DNA of 64,000 nt from JAWKHR01 sp041394725 (GTDB taxonomy: Bacteria; Acidobacteriota; Vicinamibacteria; Vicinamibacterales; SCN-69-37): positions 62,001 to 126,000 of the forward strand of contig JAWKHR010000009.1 in assembly GCA_041394725.1 (NCBI GenBank), in the 5' to 3' direction. Numbering within the stretch: position 1 is the stretch's first letter; every line of letters starts with the position of its first letter. The notes beneath the pieces were generated by a model. It worked only from the letters and a program-made list of their open reading frames with translations. It did no database searches and had not been told where the DNA came from. Below are positions 39,362 through 49,321 of this stretch, piece by piece. The position numbers and the translations under genes are program-made.

Positions 39362-41989
39362 TCAGCGCAGCTCGCGCACGGGGTCGACGCGGCTCGCCCG
39401 CCACGCCGGCACCAGGCACGCCAGGCCGGCCACGAGCGCCAGCACGACGGGCACGACCGCGAAGACGAGCGGGTCCAGCGCGGGCACGCCGAACAGGACG
39501 CCGGCCATCGCGCGCGCCGCGATCGCGCCGCCGCCGAGACCGGCCGCAATCCCGACGCCGGTGAGCCCGAGCCCCTGGCCGAGCACGCGGCCGAGCACGT
39601 GCGGGCGCGACGCGCCGAGCGCCAGGCGGATCCCGATCTCGTGGCGCCGGCCCGCCACCACGTAGCTCAGCACGCCGTAGATGCCGACGGCCGCGAGCAC
39701 CAGCGCCACGCCCGCGAACGCCGCGAGCAGCACGAGCATGAAGCGGGCGCCGCGCGTGGCGTCGGCAACGACGTCGGGCATCGCGCGCACGTCGGAGAGG
39801 GTGACGTCCGGCCCGGATTCGCGAATCACGCGCGAGACGGGCGCGACGAGCGTCGCCGGCTCGCCCTCGCCGCGCACGACGAACGAGAGGTACGCGAGGT
39901 GCGCCGACGGATCCTCGCGATAGCGCGTGCTCTGCAGGTACGGCAGGTACATCTCGGGCTCGGCCGGCGCGGTCCAGTCCGAGCGCACGGCGTTCTTCGC
40001 CACGCCGACCACGGTGACGGTCCCGCTGCCGGGCACGCGCATCCGCCGGCCGATGGCCGACTCGCCCGGCCAGCCCTTCGCGGCCAGGGCCTCGTTCACG
40101 ATCACGACGGGCGGCGACGCGAGGGCGTCGCGGTCGGTGAAGGCCCGGCCGCGCGCGACGGGCAGCTGCATCGCGTCGAAGTAGCCGGGCAGGACGACGC
40201 GGTAGACCGCCGACGGCGCGTCTTCCGGGCGCGCCGGCGGCCGTCCCTCGATCTCGTACGGCCACGACCACTGGTCGCCGGCGATCGGCACGTGGTTGAT
40301 GGCGCCGGCCGCCTCGACGCCCGGCAGCGCGCGGATGCCCGCGAGCGCCGCCTCGTAGAACGCCGTGCGCCGCGCCGGGGCGCTCTCGGTCGAGCCGGCG
40401 ACCGAGACCACCAGGGTGAGCACGTGGTCCGGCACCCAGCCCGGATCGATTGCGCGGAGCGCGGCGAAGCTGCGGATCATCAGGCCCGCGCCGATGAAGA
40501 GCGTGAGCGCCAGCGCGACCTCCGACGCGACCAGCACGCCGCGTCCCCGGCTGGATCCCCGGCCGGGCGTCGCGCCGCGCTCGGTGGACCGCAGCGCCGC
40601 GACGCCGGCCGGCCGCGCGAGCCGCAGCAGCGGCGCGAGGCCGAACGCCACGCCGGTCACGACCGACAGGGCCACCGCGAAGCCGAGCACGCGCGCGTCG
40701 AGCGTCACGGCCTCGATCCGCGGGATGCTCTCGCCGGCGAGCGCGACGAGCACCCGGAGCAGCTGCTGCGCCAGCACCACGCCCGCCGCGCCGCCGAGCA
40801 CGGCGAGCAGCAGGCTCTCGGTCAGGAACTGGCGCGCCAGCCGGCCACGCCCCGCGCCGAGCGCCTGGCGCACGGCGACCTCGCGTTCGCGCGTGAAGGC
40901 GCGCGCGAGCAGGAGGTGCGCCACGTTGACGCTCGCGATCACCAGCACGAGCACCACGGCGCCGAAGAGCACCACGATCGGCTGACGGACGTCGCCGACG
41001 ACCAGGTCCTTGAGCGGCGTCACCGTGACCAGGCGGTTCGTGCCGGGTTCGGCGCGCTCGAGCTCGGCCGCCACCGTCGTCATCCGGTCGCGCGCCAACG
41101 CGAGCGTCACGCCCGGCGCGCGGCGCGCGAACACGCGCAGGCTCTGCGCCTGGCTGGCGACGCGGTCGGCGAGCGGCAGCGGCGCCCAGATCTCGGCGCG
41201 CGTCGCCCAGAAAGGCGCGAACTGGAAGCCTGCCGGCATCACGCCGACCACCGTGTAAGTCGCGCCGTCGAGCTCGAGCGTGCGGCCGACGGCGGCCGGA
41301 TCAGCGCCGAGCCGACGCTGCCAGAAACCGTGGCTCACCACCACCTCGTGGCTGGCCGCCGCATCGTCGCGCAGCAGGCGGCCGAGCGCGGGCGGCACGC
41401 CCAGCATCGGCAGCACGTCCGGCGTCAGGCGCAGCGCGAAGACCCTGTCGGAGCCGTCGGCCGCGCGGAGGTTCGGCGCCCACCATTCCGCCGCGCCCAT
41501 GGTGGCGAACACGTCGGCGGTGCGCGCCCGCCAGGCGACGAGGTTCTGCGGGGAGACCGGACCGGAGCGCGCGTGCCCCACGAGGACCAGGGCATCGGCA
41601 TCGCGATACGCGAGCGGTCGCAGCAGGACGCCGTCGACGACCGAGAACGTGGCCGTGGTGGCGCCGATGCCGAGGGCCAGCGAGAGCACGGCGGCCGCGG
41701 TGAAGGCCGGGGCGCGGCGCATCTGCCGCAAGCCGTAGCGCAGGTCGCGCGCCGCCGCGTCGAGCCACGCGAGCCGCCGGGCGTCGCGGACGTCCTCCTT
41801 GACGGCCTCGACGCTCCCGGCGGCCAGCCGCGCGCGTCGCCGCGCCGCCTCCGGAGCCTCGCCACGCCGCACGCGCTCGTCGGCGTCGAGCTCGAGGTAG
41901 GCCTGGAGCTCGGCGTCCAGGTCGTGGTCCAGCCGGCGGCCGTGCACGAGCTGGGCCCAGAGGTGCCGGAGGCGGCGCCAGAACGTCAT
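39362..41989 (-). CDS. ADOP-type MacB/FtsX permease
   Basis: 875 residues. The N-terminal cytoplasmic prefix (about 1-85: RLDHDLDAELQAYLELDADERVRRG, then ARRRARLAAGSVEAVKEDVRDAR) is the classical ADOP prefix. TM1 and the first coupling segment are LALGIGATTATFSVVDGVLLRPLAY, FtsX module one is around 330-420 (TREREVAVRQALGAGRGRLARQFLTESLLL), and module two is at the C terminus (AGRRHEIGIRLALGASRPHVLGRVLGQGLGL, ending RASRVDPVRELR). No ATPase or PadR gene adjoins it. A short AT-rich stretch with an imperfect dyad (CTACAGA-ACG-TCTATAT on the minus strand, about 41994-42012) precedes the ATG and may be its promoter or operator. Confidence 0.92.
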   Translation of the reverse strand: MTFWRRLRHLWAQLVHGRRLDHDLDAELQAYLELDADERVRRGEAPEAARRRARLAAGSVEAVKEDVRDARRLAWLDAAARDLRYGLRQMRRAPAFTAAAVLSLALGIGATTATFSVVDGVLLRPLAYRDADALVLVGHARSGPVSPQNLVAWRARTADVFATMGAAEWWAPNLRAADGSDRVFALRLTPDVLPMLGVPPALGRLLRDDAAASHEVVVSHGFWQRRLGADPAAVGRTLELDGATYTVVGVMPAGFQFAPFWATRAEIWAPLPLADRVASQAQSLRVFARRAPGVTLALARDRMTTVAAELERAEPGTNRLVTVTPLKDLVVGDVRQPIVVLFGAVVLVLVIASVNVAHLLLARAFTREREVAVRQALGAGRGRLARQFLTESLLLAVLGGAAGVVLAQQLLRVLVALAGESIPRIEAVTLDARVLGFAVALSVVTGVAFGLAPLLRLARPAGVAALRSTERGATPGRGSSRGRGVLVASEVALALTLFIGAGLMIRSFAALRAIDPGWVPDHVLTLVVSVAGSTESAPARRTAFYEAALAGIRALPGVEAAGAINHVPIAGDQWSWPYEIEGRPPARPEDAPSAVYRVVLPGYFDAMQLPVARGRAFTDRDALASPPVVIVNEALAAKGWPGESAIGRRMRVPGSGTVTVVGVAKNAVRSDWTAPAEPEMYLPYLQSTRYREDPSAHLAYLSFVVRGEGEPATLVAPVSRVIRESGPDVTLSDVRAMPDVVADATRGARFMLVLLAAFAGVALVLAAVGIYGVLSYVVAGRRHEIGIRLALGASRPHVLGRVLGQGLGLTGVGIAAGLGGGAIAARAMAGVLFGVPALDPLVFAVVPVVLALVAGLACLVPAWRASRVDPVRELR

Positions 41990-42068
41990 GCTTCATATAG
42001 ACGTTCTGTAGGAGAAACGGGTTGGCCGGCGGGCCCGCCGGAGTCCATCGGCGATAATCGGGGCCCTC

Positions 42069-43472
42069 ATGCGCGTCGGCCGAATCGTTTCGCCCTTCTT
42101 CCGCTCCGCACGATCCCCTGATGGCCCTCATCGCCGGGTGCCCGCCACCGGCGCCCGCGGCGCACGCCAGAGGAGCGCGCCTTCCGCGCCGCTGATTCTC
42201 GCAGCCGGGATGCTGCTGCTCGCCGCCGTCCCGGCCGCGGCGCAGACGACGACCGGCGGCACGGCCGGTTCCCCCGCGCAGTCGGCGACCCGCGGCCCGG
42301 CCGGTCCCGCGTCGCCCCAGGCCCCGCCGCGGGGCTGGACGTTCGACTGGCAGCGGCATCCCGCGGCCACGTTCGGCGACACGTTCCGCATCGAGGCCCG
42401 CGCGCGCTTCCAGTTCGACGCGCGCGACACGGACATCGGCCTGCCGACGGGCGAGGACACGTGGAAGATCGCGCTGAAGCGCATCGGCGCCGCGGGCTCC
42501 CTCTTCCGCGCCGTGGATTTCCAGGTGGATCGCGAGCTCGTCCGGGACGCGGGCTGGCGCGACGTCTGGGTGGGCTGGCGCCCGGCGCCCGACTGGCAGG
42601 TGCGTGCCGGGCAGATGAAGCTGCCCGTCGGCCTCGACGAGAACACACCGCTGACCGTCCTCGACTTCGTCTACCGGTCGCAGACGTCGCGCCAGCTCGC
42701 GCCCGGCCGCGACCCGGGCGTGATGGTCTCGGGCCGCGTGGCGCGGTCGTTCGTCCGGTTCGACGCGGGCGTCTTCACGCACGACGGCAAGAACGCGCGT
42801 CGCCCGAACTCGACGCGCGTCCAGGCCGGGACCACCGTGGCGGCGCGCGTGCGCGTGCAGCCGTTCCGCCGCACGGCGCTCGCGCTGCGCACGCTCGAAG
42901 CGGGCGCGTCGATGGCGACCGGCGTCGTGCCCGAGGGCGTGGACGCCATGCGCGGCCGGACGCCCGTCGGCCTGACGTTCTTCTCGGTCGACGACCGCGT
43001 GGCCGGCCGGCGCACGCGGACGGGCCTCGAGCTGCGCTGGCAGCCGGGTCCCTTCTCGCTCAACTCGGAGTGGATCCGCGTGTCGACCGCGCGCGACGGC
43101 CTCGCGCCGGGCGGTGGCGATCTCGCCGCGGTCACGGCCACGGGCTGGCACGCCGGCGCGGCCTGGGTGGTCACGGGGCAACCGAAGGCGTCACTCGTCT
43201 CGCCGTCGCGCGGCATCGGCTATGGCCCGTTCGGCGCCGTGGAGGTCGCCGCGCGCATCGAGCATCTCCGCTTCCGCGCCCCGGCCCCGTCCGGCGCCGG
43301 CGTCGCCAACGGCGATCGCATCCTGACGACCGGCGTGACCTGGGTCCTCAACGCGTGGCTCCGGATGCAGGTCAACGTGGTCCGCGAGCACCTCGACCAC
43401 GCCATCGCGGGCACCGCGCCGGCGAGGACGACGTTCTGGGGACGCGTCTTCCGGCTTCAGTTCGCGATCTGA
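42069..43472 (+). CDS. OprO/OprP-like phosphate-selective porin family protein
   Basis: Outer-membrane beta-barrel of 467 residues. The ATG at 42069 is followed by an Arg-rich stretch and a hydrophobic segment PLILAAGMLLLAAVPAAAQ, so the true start may be internal. The barrel part shows the OprP pattern: RIEARARFQFDARD, FRAVDFQVDREL, WRDVWVGWRPAPDWQVRAGQMKLPVGLDENTP, RDPGVMVSGRVA, FRRTALALRTLEAGASMATG, GTGLELRWQPGPFSLNSEWIRVS-like strands and the terminal WGRVFRLQFAI ending in a hydrophobic residue for BAM recognition. The anion selectivity is not inferable. Its end overlaps the convergent small gene by 16 bases. Confidence 0.85.
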   Translation: MRVGRIVSPFFRSARSPDGPHRRVPATGARGARQRSAPSAPLILAAGMLLLAAVPAAAQTTTGGTAGSPAQSATRGPAGPASPQAPPRGWTFDWQRHPAATFGDTFRIEARARFQFDARDTDIGLPTGEDTWKIALKRIGAAGSLFRAVDFQVDRELVRDAGWRDVWVGWRPAPDWQVRAGQMKLPVGLDENTPLTVLDFVYRSQTSRQLAPGRDPGVMVSGRVARSFVRFDAGVFTHDGKNARRPNSTRVQAGTTVAARVRVQPFRRTALALRTLEAGASMATGVVPEGVDAMRGRTPVGLTFFSVDDRVAGRRTRTGLELRWQPGPFSLNSEWIRVSTARDGLAPGGGDLAAVTATGWHAGAAWVVTGQPKASLVSPSRGIGYGPFGAVEVAARIEHLRFRAPAPSGAGVANGDRILTTGVTWVLNAWLRMQVNVVREHLDHAIAGTAPARTTFWGRVFRLQFAI

Positions 43473-43957
43473 GGGAAGCGCGCGATCGATCCGGCCGGCC
43501 CCCGCGCGAGCACGATCTTCAGCCGGTTCGATCCGGGCGAGGTCGTCAGGTCCGCCGGACGAGACGCCCGATCGCCGTTGCGGACGAAGACGACGGTGAG
43601 CCGGCGCTCCGGTCCGTCGCCCGTCAGGCCGTAGACCGCGTAGACCGTGCGGCCGCCTGGCGTCGTGAAGTCGAGCCGGTGCGGCAGGGCCTGCGCATCG
43701 ATGACGAACGTGCAGGTCTGCTCGGGCGGGCCGCCGCCGAACCCGGTGAGGATGAGCGCCTCGCCCCTGAACGTGAACCGCACGCCCTGGACGACGGCCG
43801 CCGGCATCGGGTTGCCGTTGGCCTCCATCGACTCGGCGATCCAGGCGCCCTCGAGGTCGGCCGGCGCGCGGCGCACCGGCGCCTGCGCCAGGATCGGGGT
43901 GACCGCCAGCGCGCACGCGACGAGGGCCCTGAGGACGACAGGCATGCCCTCCATCAT
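43457..43957 (-). CDS. small exported TIGR03067-like protein
   Basis: About 166 residues from ATG 43957; further in-frame ATGs lie at 43954 and 43945. The N-terminal segment PVVLRALVACALAVTPILAQ is a signal peptide. The mature domain contains DLEGAWIAESMEANGNPMPAAVVQGVRFTFRGEALILTG and a later LPHRLDFTTPGGRTVYAVYGL, the pattern of the lipocalin-like TIGR03067 family of exported proteins (W in the GxW strand). Function unknown. Divergent from the ADOP permease gene at 44011 with a shared 53-base promoter region. Confidence 0.75.
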   Translation of the reverse strand: MMEGMPVVLRALVACALAVTPILAQAPVRRAPADLEGAWIAESMEANGNPMPAAVVQGVRFTFRGEALILTGFGGGPPEQTCTFVIDAQALPHRLDFTTPGGRTVYAVYGLTGDGPERRLTVVFVRNGDRASRPADLTTSPGSNRLKIVLARGPAGSIARFPQIAN

Positions 43958-43974
43958 GCTCCAGACCCGGACAG

Positions 43975-44004
43975 TTGCACTTATCCCTACTTCGTAGGGA
44001 TAAT
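43975..44004 (+). promoter_or_regulatory. promoter with perfect operator-like dyad before ADOP permease
   Basis: TTGCAC (43975-43980) and GATAAT (43999-44004) are spaced by 18 bases. The spacer and -10 are covered by a perfect inverted repeat, TTATCCCTAC/GTAGGGATAA with a three-base centre (43981-44003). The -10 ends 6 bases before the ATG, so transcription would start at or next to the start codon. The layout suggests a repressor that blocks RNA polymerase, binding a leaderless gene's promoter. Confidence 0.65.
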
Positions 44005-44010
44005 GACGCC

Positions 44011-46719
44011 ATGCCACCGCCGCGCCTCGCCCGCTGGCTCGCCGCGCTCCTCCCCGGCCGTGACGCCGAGGGCCTGCGCGGCGACCTCGACGAGGCGTGG
44101 GCGCGACGACACGCCACCGGCGGCCCCCGCTGGCGCCACGTGGCCGCGCACCTCGGCGACGTCATCGCGTCGGTCGCCGCCGGGGGGCATCGGCGGGGGG
44201 TGGCCGACCGCCGGCGCGCGCGCCGCCACGACGCGATACGGGGGAGCTTCCGCATGCCGATGACGGGACTGGGATCCGAATTCGCGCAGGCGGCGCGCGC
44301 GCTCGCGCGACGCCCCCTGCGCACGACGCTGGTCGTCGTCACCCTGGCGGCCGGCATCGCCGCCGTCTCGACGATCACGGCGGTGGCCGACGCGGTCGTG
44401 GTGCGGCCACTGCCCTATCCCGACGGCGACCGGCTCGTGAGCGTCGGCCGCATCTTCCCGGACCGGCCGTGGCGCGAGGACGCGCCGGCGCTGCAGCGGC
44501 TGGCGGGCACGTCGATCGCGACGTTCGAGGACTGGCGCGCGCGCACGCGCGCGCTGGACCGGCTCGTCGCGGCCGAGTCGCGCAGCGTCGTGATGCCCGA
44601 CTCGGGCCGCGGGCCCGAGCTGGTCGGCCTCGTCTCGGTGACCGACGGCTTCCTCGACCTCTTCGGCGTCGAGCCCGAGCTCGGCCGCGCGTTCGGCCCG
44701 GCCGACTACGCTCCCGGCGCTCCCGAGGTCATGATGCTGAGCCACCGGTCCTGGCAGGCGCGGTACGGCGGCGAGGCCGGCGTCATCGGCCGCACGGAAG
44801 GCCGGGCGACGATCGTCGGCGTGCTGCCGCCGGACTTCGACGGACCCGAGGCGTACTTCTCGGGGCGGGCGGAGTTCTGGACGCCGCTCCTCTCGAGCGA
44901 CACGCGCTACGCCGACCGCGGACGGCGGTCGGCCTTCGTGTTCGGGCGCCTGGCGCCCGGCGTCACGCTCGAGCAGGCACGCGCCGACATCGCGGCGATC
45001 CAGGACCAGCTGACCGACACCTATCCGTCGTTCAATCTCCTGCCGAACGGCGGACGGTTCGGCGCGGGCGTCAACCGCCTGCACGACGAGACCGTGGGCG
45101 GCGCGGCGCGCCCGCTCGCGATCTTCCTCGCCGCGGCCGCGCTGCTGCTCGTCGTGGCCGGCATGAACAGCGCGAACCTGCTGGTCCTGCGCGCGCTCGA
45201 GCGCGAGACGGAGGTGACCGTCCGCCGTGCGCTCGGTGCCGGCCGGCTGCGGCTGGCGGCGGGCCTGCTCACCGAAAGCCTGATCCTCGCCACGGCCGGC
45301 GCGGCGGCCGGCCTGCTGATCGCCCGCGGCAGTCTCGCCGCCTTCGTCGCGTTCGGCCCCGGCCTGCTGCCGCGGATGCACGGGATCGTGCTCGGCGGCC
45401 GCGTCCTGCTGCTCGCCGGGGTGGTCTCGATCGGAACCGGGCTCGCGGCCGGCCTGCTTCCCGCCCTGGCGCTGCTCCGGAACAGCGAGCTCGGGACGGG
45501 GCTGCGCCGGGCAGGCGCGCCGACGGTGACGCCGGGCGGGACGCGGTGGCGACACGTGCTGGTCTCCGCGCAGATGGCGGCCGCGCTCGTGCTGGTCATC
45601 GGCGCGGGCCTGCTGTTCCACTCGCTCCTGCGCGTCCGCGCGACGCCGCTCGGCTTCGCACCCGACGACCTCTACGCCGTGTCGGTGCCGCTCAAGATGC
45701 CCGGCCTCGATCGCGTGGCGCCGCACGAGATCTGGAACCGTGTCGCCACGGCGTTCGACACGGTGCCCGGCGTGGACGCGGTCGCCCTCGGATCGGACGC
45801 GCCGTTCGTGGACCCGAGCTGGGCGCCCTGGGTGAGCCTGCCCGGCGACGACCCGGGCACCAGGCGCGACGGGGTCGCCGGGTTCGTGGTGACGCCGGGG
45901 TTCTTCGGCGCGATCGGCGCGCGGCTGACGCGCGGCGACGGGTTCGACCCGGCTCCACTCCCCGGCGGCGATCGCGTCGTCGTCGTCAACGACGCGTTCG
46001 TCGACGCGTTTCTCGGCAATCGCGAGCCGATCGGCGCGACCGTGCTGGTGAAGGCCGAAGAGGCGCCCGACACGCGCATCCCGCTGCGCATCGTCGGTGT
46101 CGTGGAGTCGGTGGTGCAGCGGCGGGTGGAGGATGGCGCGCGGCCCGCGCTCTACGTGCCCTACACGCAGGAGGCGTGGCCGTTCGGCGTGACGGTCATG
46201 GTCCGCACGGCCCGCCGCGACGACGCGGTGGCGGACGACCTGCGGGCGGCGGCGGCGCGGTTCAACCCGCTGGTCCCGGTCCAGAGCCTCACGTTCCTGC
46301 CGGACCGGATCGACGGGTCGCTCGCCGAGCCCCGCTTCCGCGCGGCCCTGTTCGGCACGTTCGCGGGCGTGTCGTTCCTGCTGGCCGTGGTCGGGCTCTA
46401 CGGCGTGCTCTCGCACACGGTGGGCCGACGCACGCGGGAACTGGGCGTGCGGATGGCGCTCGGCGCGGATCGCGCGTCGGTCTTCGGCCTGGTCCTGCGT
46501 CAGGGCGCGGGCCTGGTGGGCGCGGGGCTGGTGGCGGGCCTTGCCGGCGCGGCGCTGGTCAGCCGGTCGCTCCAGGCCTTCCTCTTCGACCTGGACGCGC
46601 TGGACCTGCCGACGTTCGCGGTGGCGGCGGGCGCCATGGTCGCGGTGTCGATCGTCGCGATCGTGATGCCCGCGCGGCGGGCCACGCGGCTCGACGTCGC
46701 CACGACGCTGCGCGACTGA
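44011..46719 (+). CDS. ADOP-type permease with prefix domain of the second kind
   Basis: 902 residues; the ATG at 44011 is chosen because the GATAAT box ends just before it. The prefix, about 1-85 (LAALLPGRDAEGLRGDLDEAWARRHATGG), differs from the classical ADOP prefix and resembles that of the 49693 gene. TM1 region is LVVVTLAAGIAAVSTITAVADAVVVRPLPYP. FtsX module one is around 370-460 (LERETEVTVRRALGAGRLRLAAGLLTESLIL). Module two lies at the end (GRRTRELGVRMALGADRASVFGLVLRQGAGL, ending RRATRLDVATTLRD). No ATPase is adjacent. Convergent with the next permease, three bases apart. Confidence 0.92.
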   Translation: MPPPRLARWLAALLPGRDAEGLRGDLDEAWARRHATGGPRWRHVAAHLGDVIASVAAGGHRRGVADRRRARRHDAIRGSFRMPMTGLGSEFAQAARALARRPLRTTLVVVTLAAGIAAVSTITAVADAVVVRPLPYPDGDRLVSVGRIFPDRPWREDAPALQRLAGTSIATFEDWRARTRALDRLVAAESRSVVMPDSGRGPELVGLVSVTDGFLDLFGVEPELGRAFGPADYAPGAPEVMMLSHRSWQARYGGEAGVIGRTEGRATIVGVLPPDFDGPEAYFSGRAEFWTPLLSSDTRYADRGRRSAFVFGRLAPGVTLEQARADIAAIQDQLTDTYPSFNLLPNGGRFGAGVNRLHDETVGGAARPLAIFLAAAALLLVVAGMNSANLLVLRALERETEVTVRRALGAGRLRLAAGLLTESLILATAGAAAGLLIARGSLAAFVAFGPGLLPRMHGIVLGGRVLLLAGVVSIGTGLAAGLLPALALLRNSELGTGLRRAGAPTVTPGGTRWRHVLVSAQMAAALVLVIGAGLLFHSLLRVRATPLGFAPDDLYAVSVPLKMPGLDRVAPHEIWNRVATAFDTVPGVDAVALGSDAPFVDPSWAPWVSLPGDDPGTRRDGVAGFVVTPGFFGAIGARLTRGDGFDPAPLPGGDRVVVVNDAFVDAFLGNREPIGATVLVKAEEAPDTRIPLRIVGVVESVVQRRVEDGARPALYVPYTQEAWPFGVTVMVRTARRDDAVADDLRAAAARFNPLVPVQSLTFLPDRIDGSLAEPRFRAALFGTFAGVSFLLAVVGLYGVLSHTVGRRTRELGVRMALGADRASVFGLVLRQGAGLVGAGLVAGLAGAALVSRSLQAFLFDLDALDLPTFAVAAGAMVAVSIVAIVMPARRATRLDVATTLRD

Positions 46720-46722
46720 CGG

Positions 46723-49188
46723 CTACTGGCCGAGCGCAATCACGGGGTTGATGCGCGACGCCCGCCACGACGGGATGATGCTGGCGATCATCGCGACCAC
46801 GAGCAGCACGCCGGCGACGCTCGCCAGGACGACCGGGTCCATCGGCGCGACGTCGTAGAGCTGGCCCGCCATCGCGCGGCCCACGAGCCAGGCGCCGCCC
46901 ACGCCGAGGGCGAGGCCGATGAGCGTGATCTTCACGCCGTCGGTCAGCACCAGGCCGAACACGCTCGACGCGGACCCGCCGAGCGCCATCCGGACGCCGA
47001 GCTCGCGCCGCCGCTGGGCCACGCCGTAGGCGAGGACGCCGTAGATGCCGAGCGCGGCCAGGAACAGGCCGACCAGGCCGAAGACCATCGCAACGTACAT
47101 CGGGATGCGCCGGCCGCTCATCGCGACGTCGATGTAGTGCTGCATCGGCTGCACGGCGTAGAGCGGCAGTTCCGGGTCGATCGCCTGCAGCTTCTGCCGC
47201 ACCGACGTCATGATGGCCGGGTTCTCGTTGGCGGTGCGGACGACCAGGTGCCCGGTGCGGAAGGGCGTCTGCTGGTACGGGAAGTAGTACGCCCCGACCG
47301 GCGTGAACCCGGCGCGCGGATCGGTCATCTGGACCTCGCGGATGACGCCGACCACGGTCATGAACTCGGTGTTCGGCGTGATCCGCGTGATGTCCTTGGG
47401 ATCGTCCGGGCGGTACAGCCGACGCCCAACCGGATCGCGGTCCGGCCAGAACTTGCGGGCGAGCCGGTCGTCGATGATGACGGTGCGCGGCGCATCGGTC
47501 ACGTCGGACGCGTCGAAGAACCGGCCGCTCAGCAGTTCCACGCCCATCGCCTCGAGGTAGCCCGTGCCGACCTCGAGCCGCGAGGGCGCGAGCAGCGACT
47601 CGCCCGGCTTCATCACGTACCCCTCGGCGAGGATCACGCTGTTCGAGATGTCGCCCTCGAACGGCACCGCGCTCGTCAGGCCGGCCGACGCCACGCCGGG
47701 CAGCGTGCGGACCTCGGCGAGCAGCCGCTGCTCGAAGGTGCGCAGCGCGGCGGCATCCGGGTAACTGGCGTTCGGCAGGCTGAGCGACGCGACCTGAACG
47801 TGCGTCGGATCGAAACCCATGTCCAGCCCGAGCACGGCGCGCAGGCTGGCGAAGAGCAGCCCGGCGCCGATGAGCAGCACGAACGCGACGGCCACCTGCG
47901 CGGTGGCCAGCGCGCGGCGCAGCAGGTGCGCGCGCCGGCCCGCGGTGCCGCCGCGGCCTTCCTCGCGCAGCTCGAGGTTCAGGTTCATGCGCCAGAGCCG
48001 CACGACCGGCGCCAGGCCGATCGCCAGCCCGGTCACGAGCGTCACGCCGAGCGCGACGGCGAGGCTCACGCCGTCGAGCGCGACCTCGTGCACGCGCGGC
48101 AACCCGTCCAGGTCGAGCGACGCCACCCACGTCACGGCCCACCAGCCGAGCAGCATGCCGATCACGCCGCCCACGACCGCGAGCAGCAGCGTCTCGGTGA
48201 ACAGCTGCCGCGCCAGCCGGCCGAGCTCGCCGCCGATCGCATGGCGCGTCGCCATCTCCCGCGTCCGCGCGCTCGCGCGCACCATCGCGAGGTTCGCGAG
48301 GTTGAAACCGCCGATGAGCAGCACGAACAGGACGCCGCCCCAGAGCAGGTAGAGCACGGGCCGGACGTCGCGCACCAGGTCGTCCTGGAGCGACACGACG
48401 ACGGTGTGGAAGCCGGCGTCGGCGAGGAGCTGCTTGAAGTTCGGGAACCGCTCGTCGTTGCGGACGTTCAGCGCGTCGATCTGCTGTTGCGCCTGGGTGA
48501 TCGTCGCGCCGGGCGCGAGCCGCGCGACCATCTGCCAGTTGTTGCTGTGGCGCTGCTCGTCGCTCTTCTGCTCGGGCGTGAACGCCACCGCCTGGTAGAC
48601 GTCGATGTCGTCCCAGAGGAACGTGAAGTCGGCCGGCGCGACGCCGATGACGGTCACCGGCTGGCCACTCAGGCGGATCGTCTGGCCGACGATCGACCGG
48701 TCGCCGCCGAACTGCCGCTGCCAGAACCCGTAGGCCAGCACCGCGCGCGCCGGCTGGCCCGGCTCGGCGTCGGCCTCGGAGAAGACCTGGCCGGTGACCG
48801 GCACCATGTGCGCCAGGCGGTAGAACGACGGCGTGGCGCGAAGGGTGTTCAGCCGCTGCGCCCCCTCGGTGTCGCCGAACGTCGTGCCCTCGCGCCGGAG
48901 CAGCGTCTGATCGACGAGCGCCGGCACGGCCTCGCGCCGGTCGTACAGGTCCGGCACCGCGGCGCCCACGCGCGGCGCGCCGGCGTTCGGGTAGCTGTTG
49001 TAGATCAGCACCAGATCACTGGCGCCCTCGATCGGAAGCGGCTTGAGCAGGACCGACCGCACGACGCCGAAGATCGCGGTGTTCGCGCCGATGCAGACCG
49101 CCAGCGTCAGCAGCGCGGTCGCGGTGAAGGTGGGGTCCTTCCAGAGAAGGCGCACGGCAAAGCGAAGGTCCTGGGCAAGTCTCGACAT
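46723..49188 (-). CDS. ADOP-type permease without prefix domain
   Basis: 821 residues. It starts MSRLAQDLRFAVRLLWKDPTFTATALLTLAVCIGANTAIFGVVRSVLLKPLP, so the first TM follows a short leader and the cytoplasmic prefix is absent. The MacB periplasmic domain includes VLAYGFWQRQFGGDRSIVGQTIRLSGQPVTVIGVAP. FtsX module one is around 290-380 (RTREMATRHAIGGELGRLARQLFTETLLLAVVGG). The second module ends the chain (RRRELGVRMALGGSASSVFGLVLTDGVKITLIGLALG, ending RASRINPVIALGQ). Divergent from a PadR gene with an AT-rich intergenic region; the PadR could regulate both directions. Confidence 0.92.
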   Translation of the reverse strand: MSRLAQDLRFAVRLLWKDPTFTATALLTLAVCIGANTAIFGVVRSVLLKPLPIEGASDLVLIYNSYPNAGAPRVGAAVPDLYDRREAVPALVDQTLLRREGTTFGDTEGAQRLNTLRATPSFYRLAHMVPVTGQVFSEADAEPGQPARAVLAYGFWQRQFGGDRSIVGQTIRLSGQPVTVIGVAPADFTFLWDDIDVYQAVAFTPEQKSDEQRHSNNWQMVARLAPGATITQAQQQIDALNVRNDERFPNFKQLLADAGFHTVVVSLQDDLVRDVRPVLYLLWGGVLFVLLIGGFNLANLAMVRASARTREMATRHAIGGELGRLARQLFTETLLLAVVGGVIGMLLGWWAVTWVASLDLDGLPRVHEVALDGVSLAVALGVTLVTGLAIGLAPVVRLWRMNLNLELREEGRGGTAGRRAHLLRRALATAQVAVAFVLLIGAGLLFASLRAVLGLDMGFDPTHVQVASLSLPNASYPDAAALRTFEQRLLAEVRTLPGVASAGLTSAVPFEGDISNSVILAEGYVMKPGESLLAPSRLEVGTGYLEAMGVELLSGRFFDASDVTDAPRTVIIDDRLARKFWPDRDPVGRRLYRPDDPKDITRITPNTEFMTVVGVIREVQMTDPRAGFTPVGAYYFPYQQTPFRTGHLVVRTANENPAIMTSVRQKLQAIDPELPLYAVQPMQHYIDVAMSGRRIPMYVAMVFGLVGLFLAALGIYGVLAYGVAQRRRELGVRMALGGSASSVFGLVLTDGVKITLIGLALGVGGAWLVGRAMAGQLYDVAPMDPVVLASVAGVLLVVAMIASIIPSWRASRINPVIALGQ

Positions 49189-49321
49189 GCGGGCTCCGGC
49201 CGGGGGAAACGACCACCCGGCAGGCGGCCGGGCGCGACACCGTTTTATACGGAGCGGCGCCGTCTGGGTTCGGTCACCAGGGCCGCCGGCGGCAATCCGG
49301 CGAGCGGGGACCGAACCAAAT

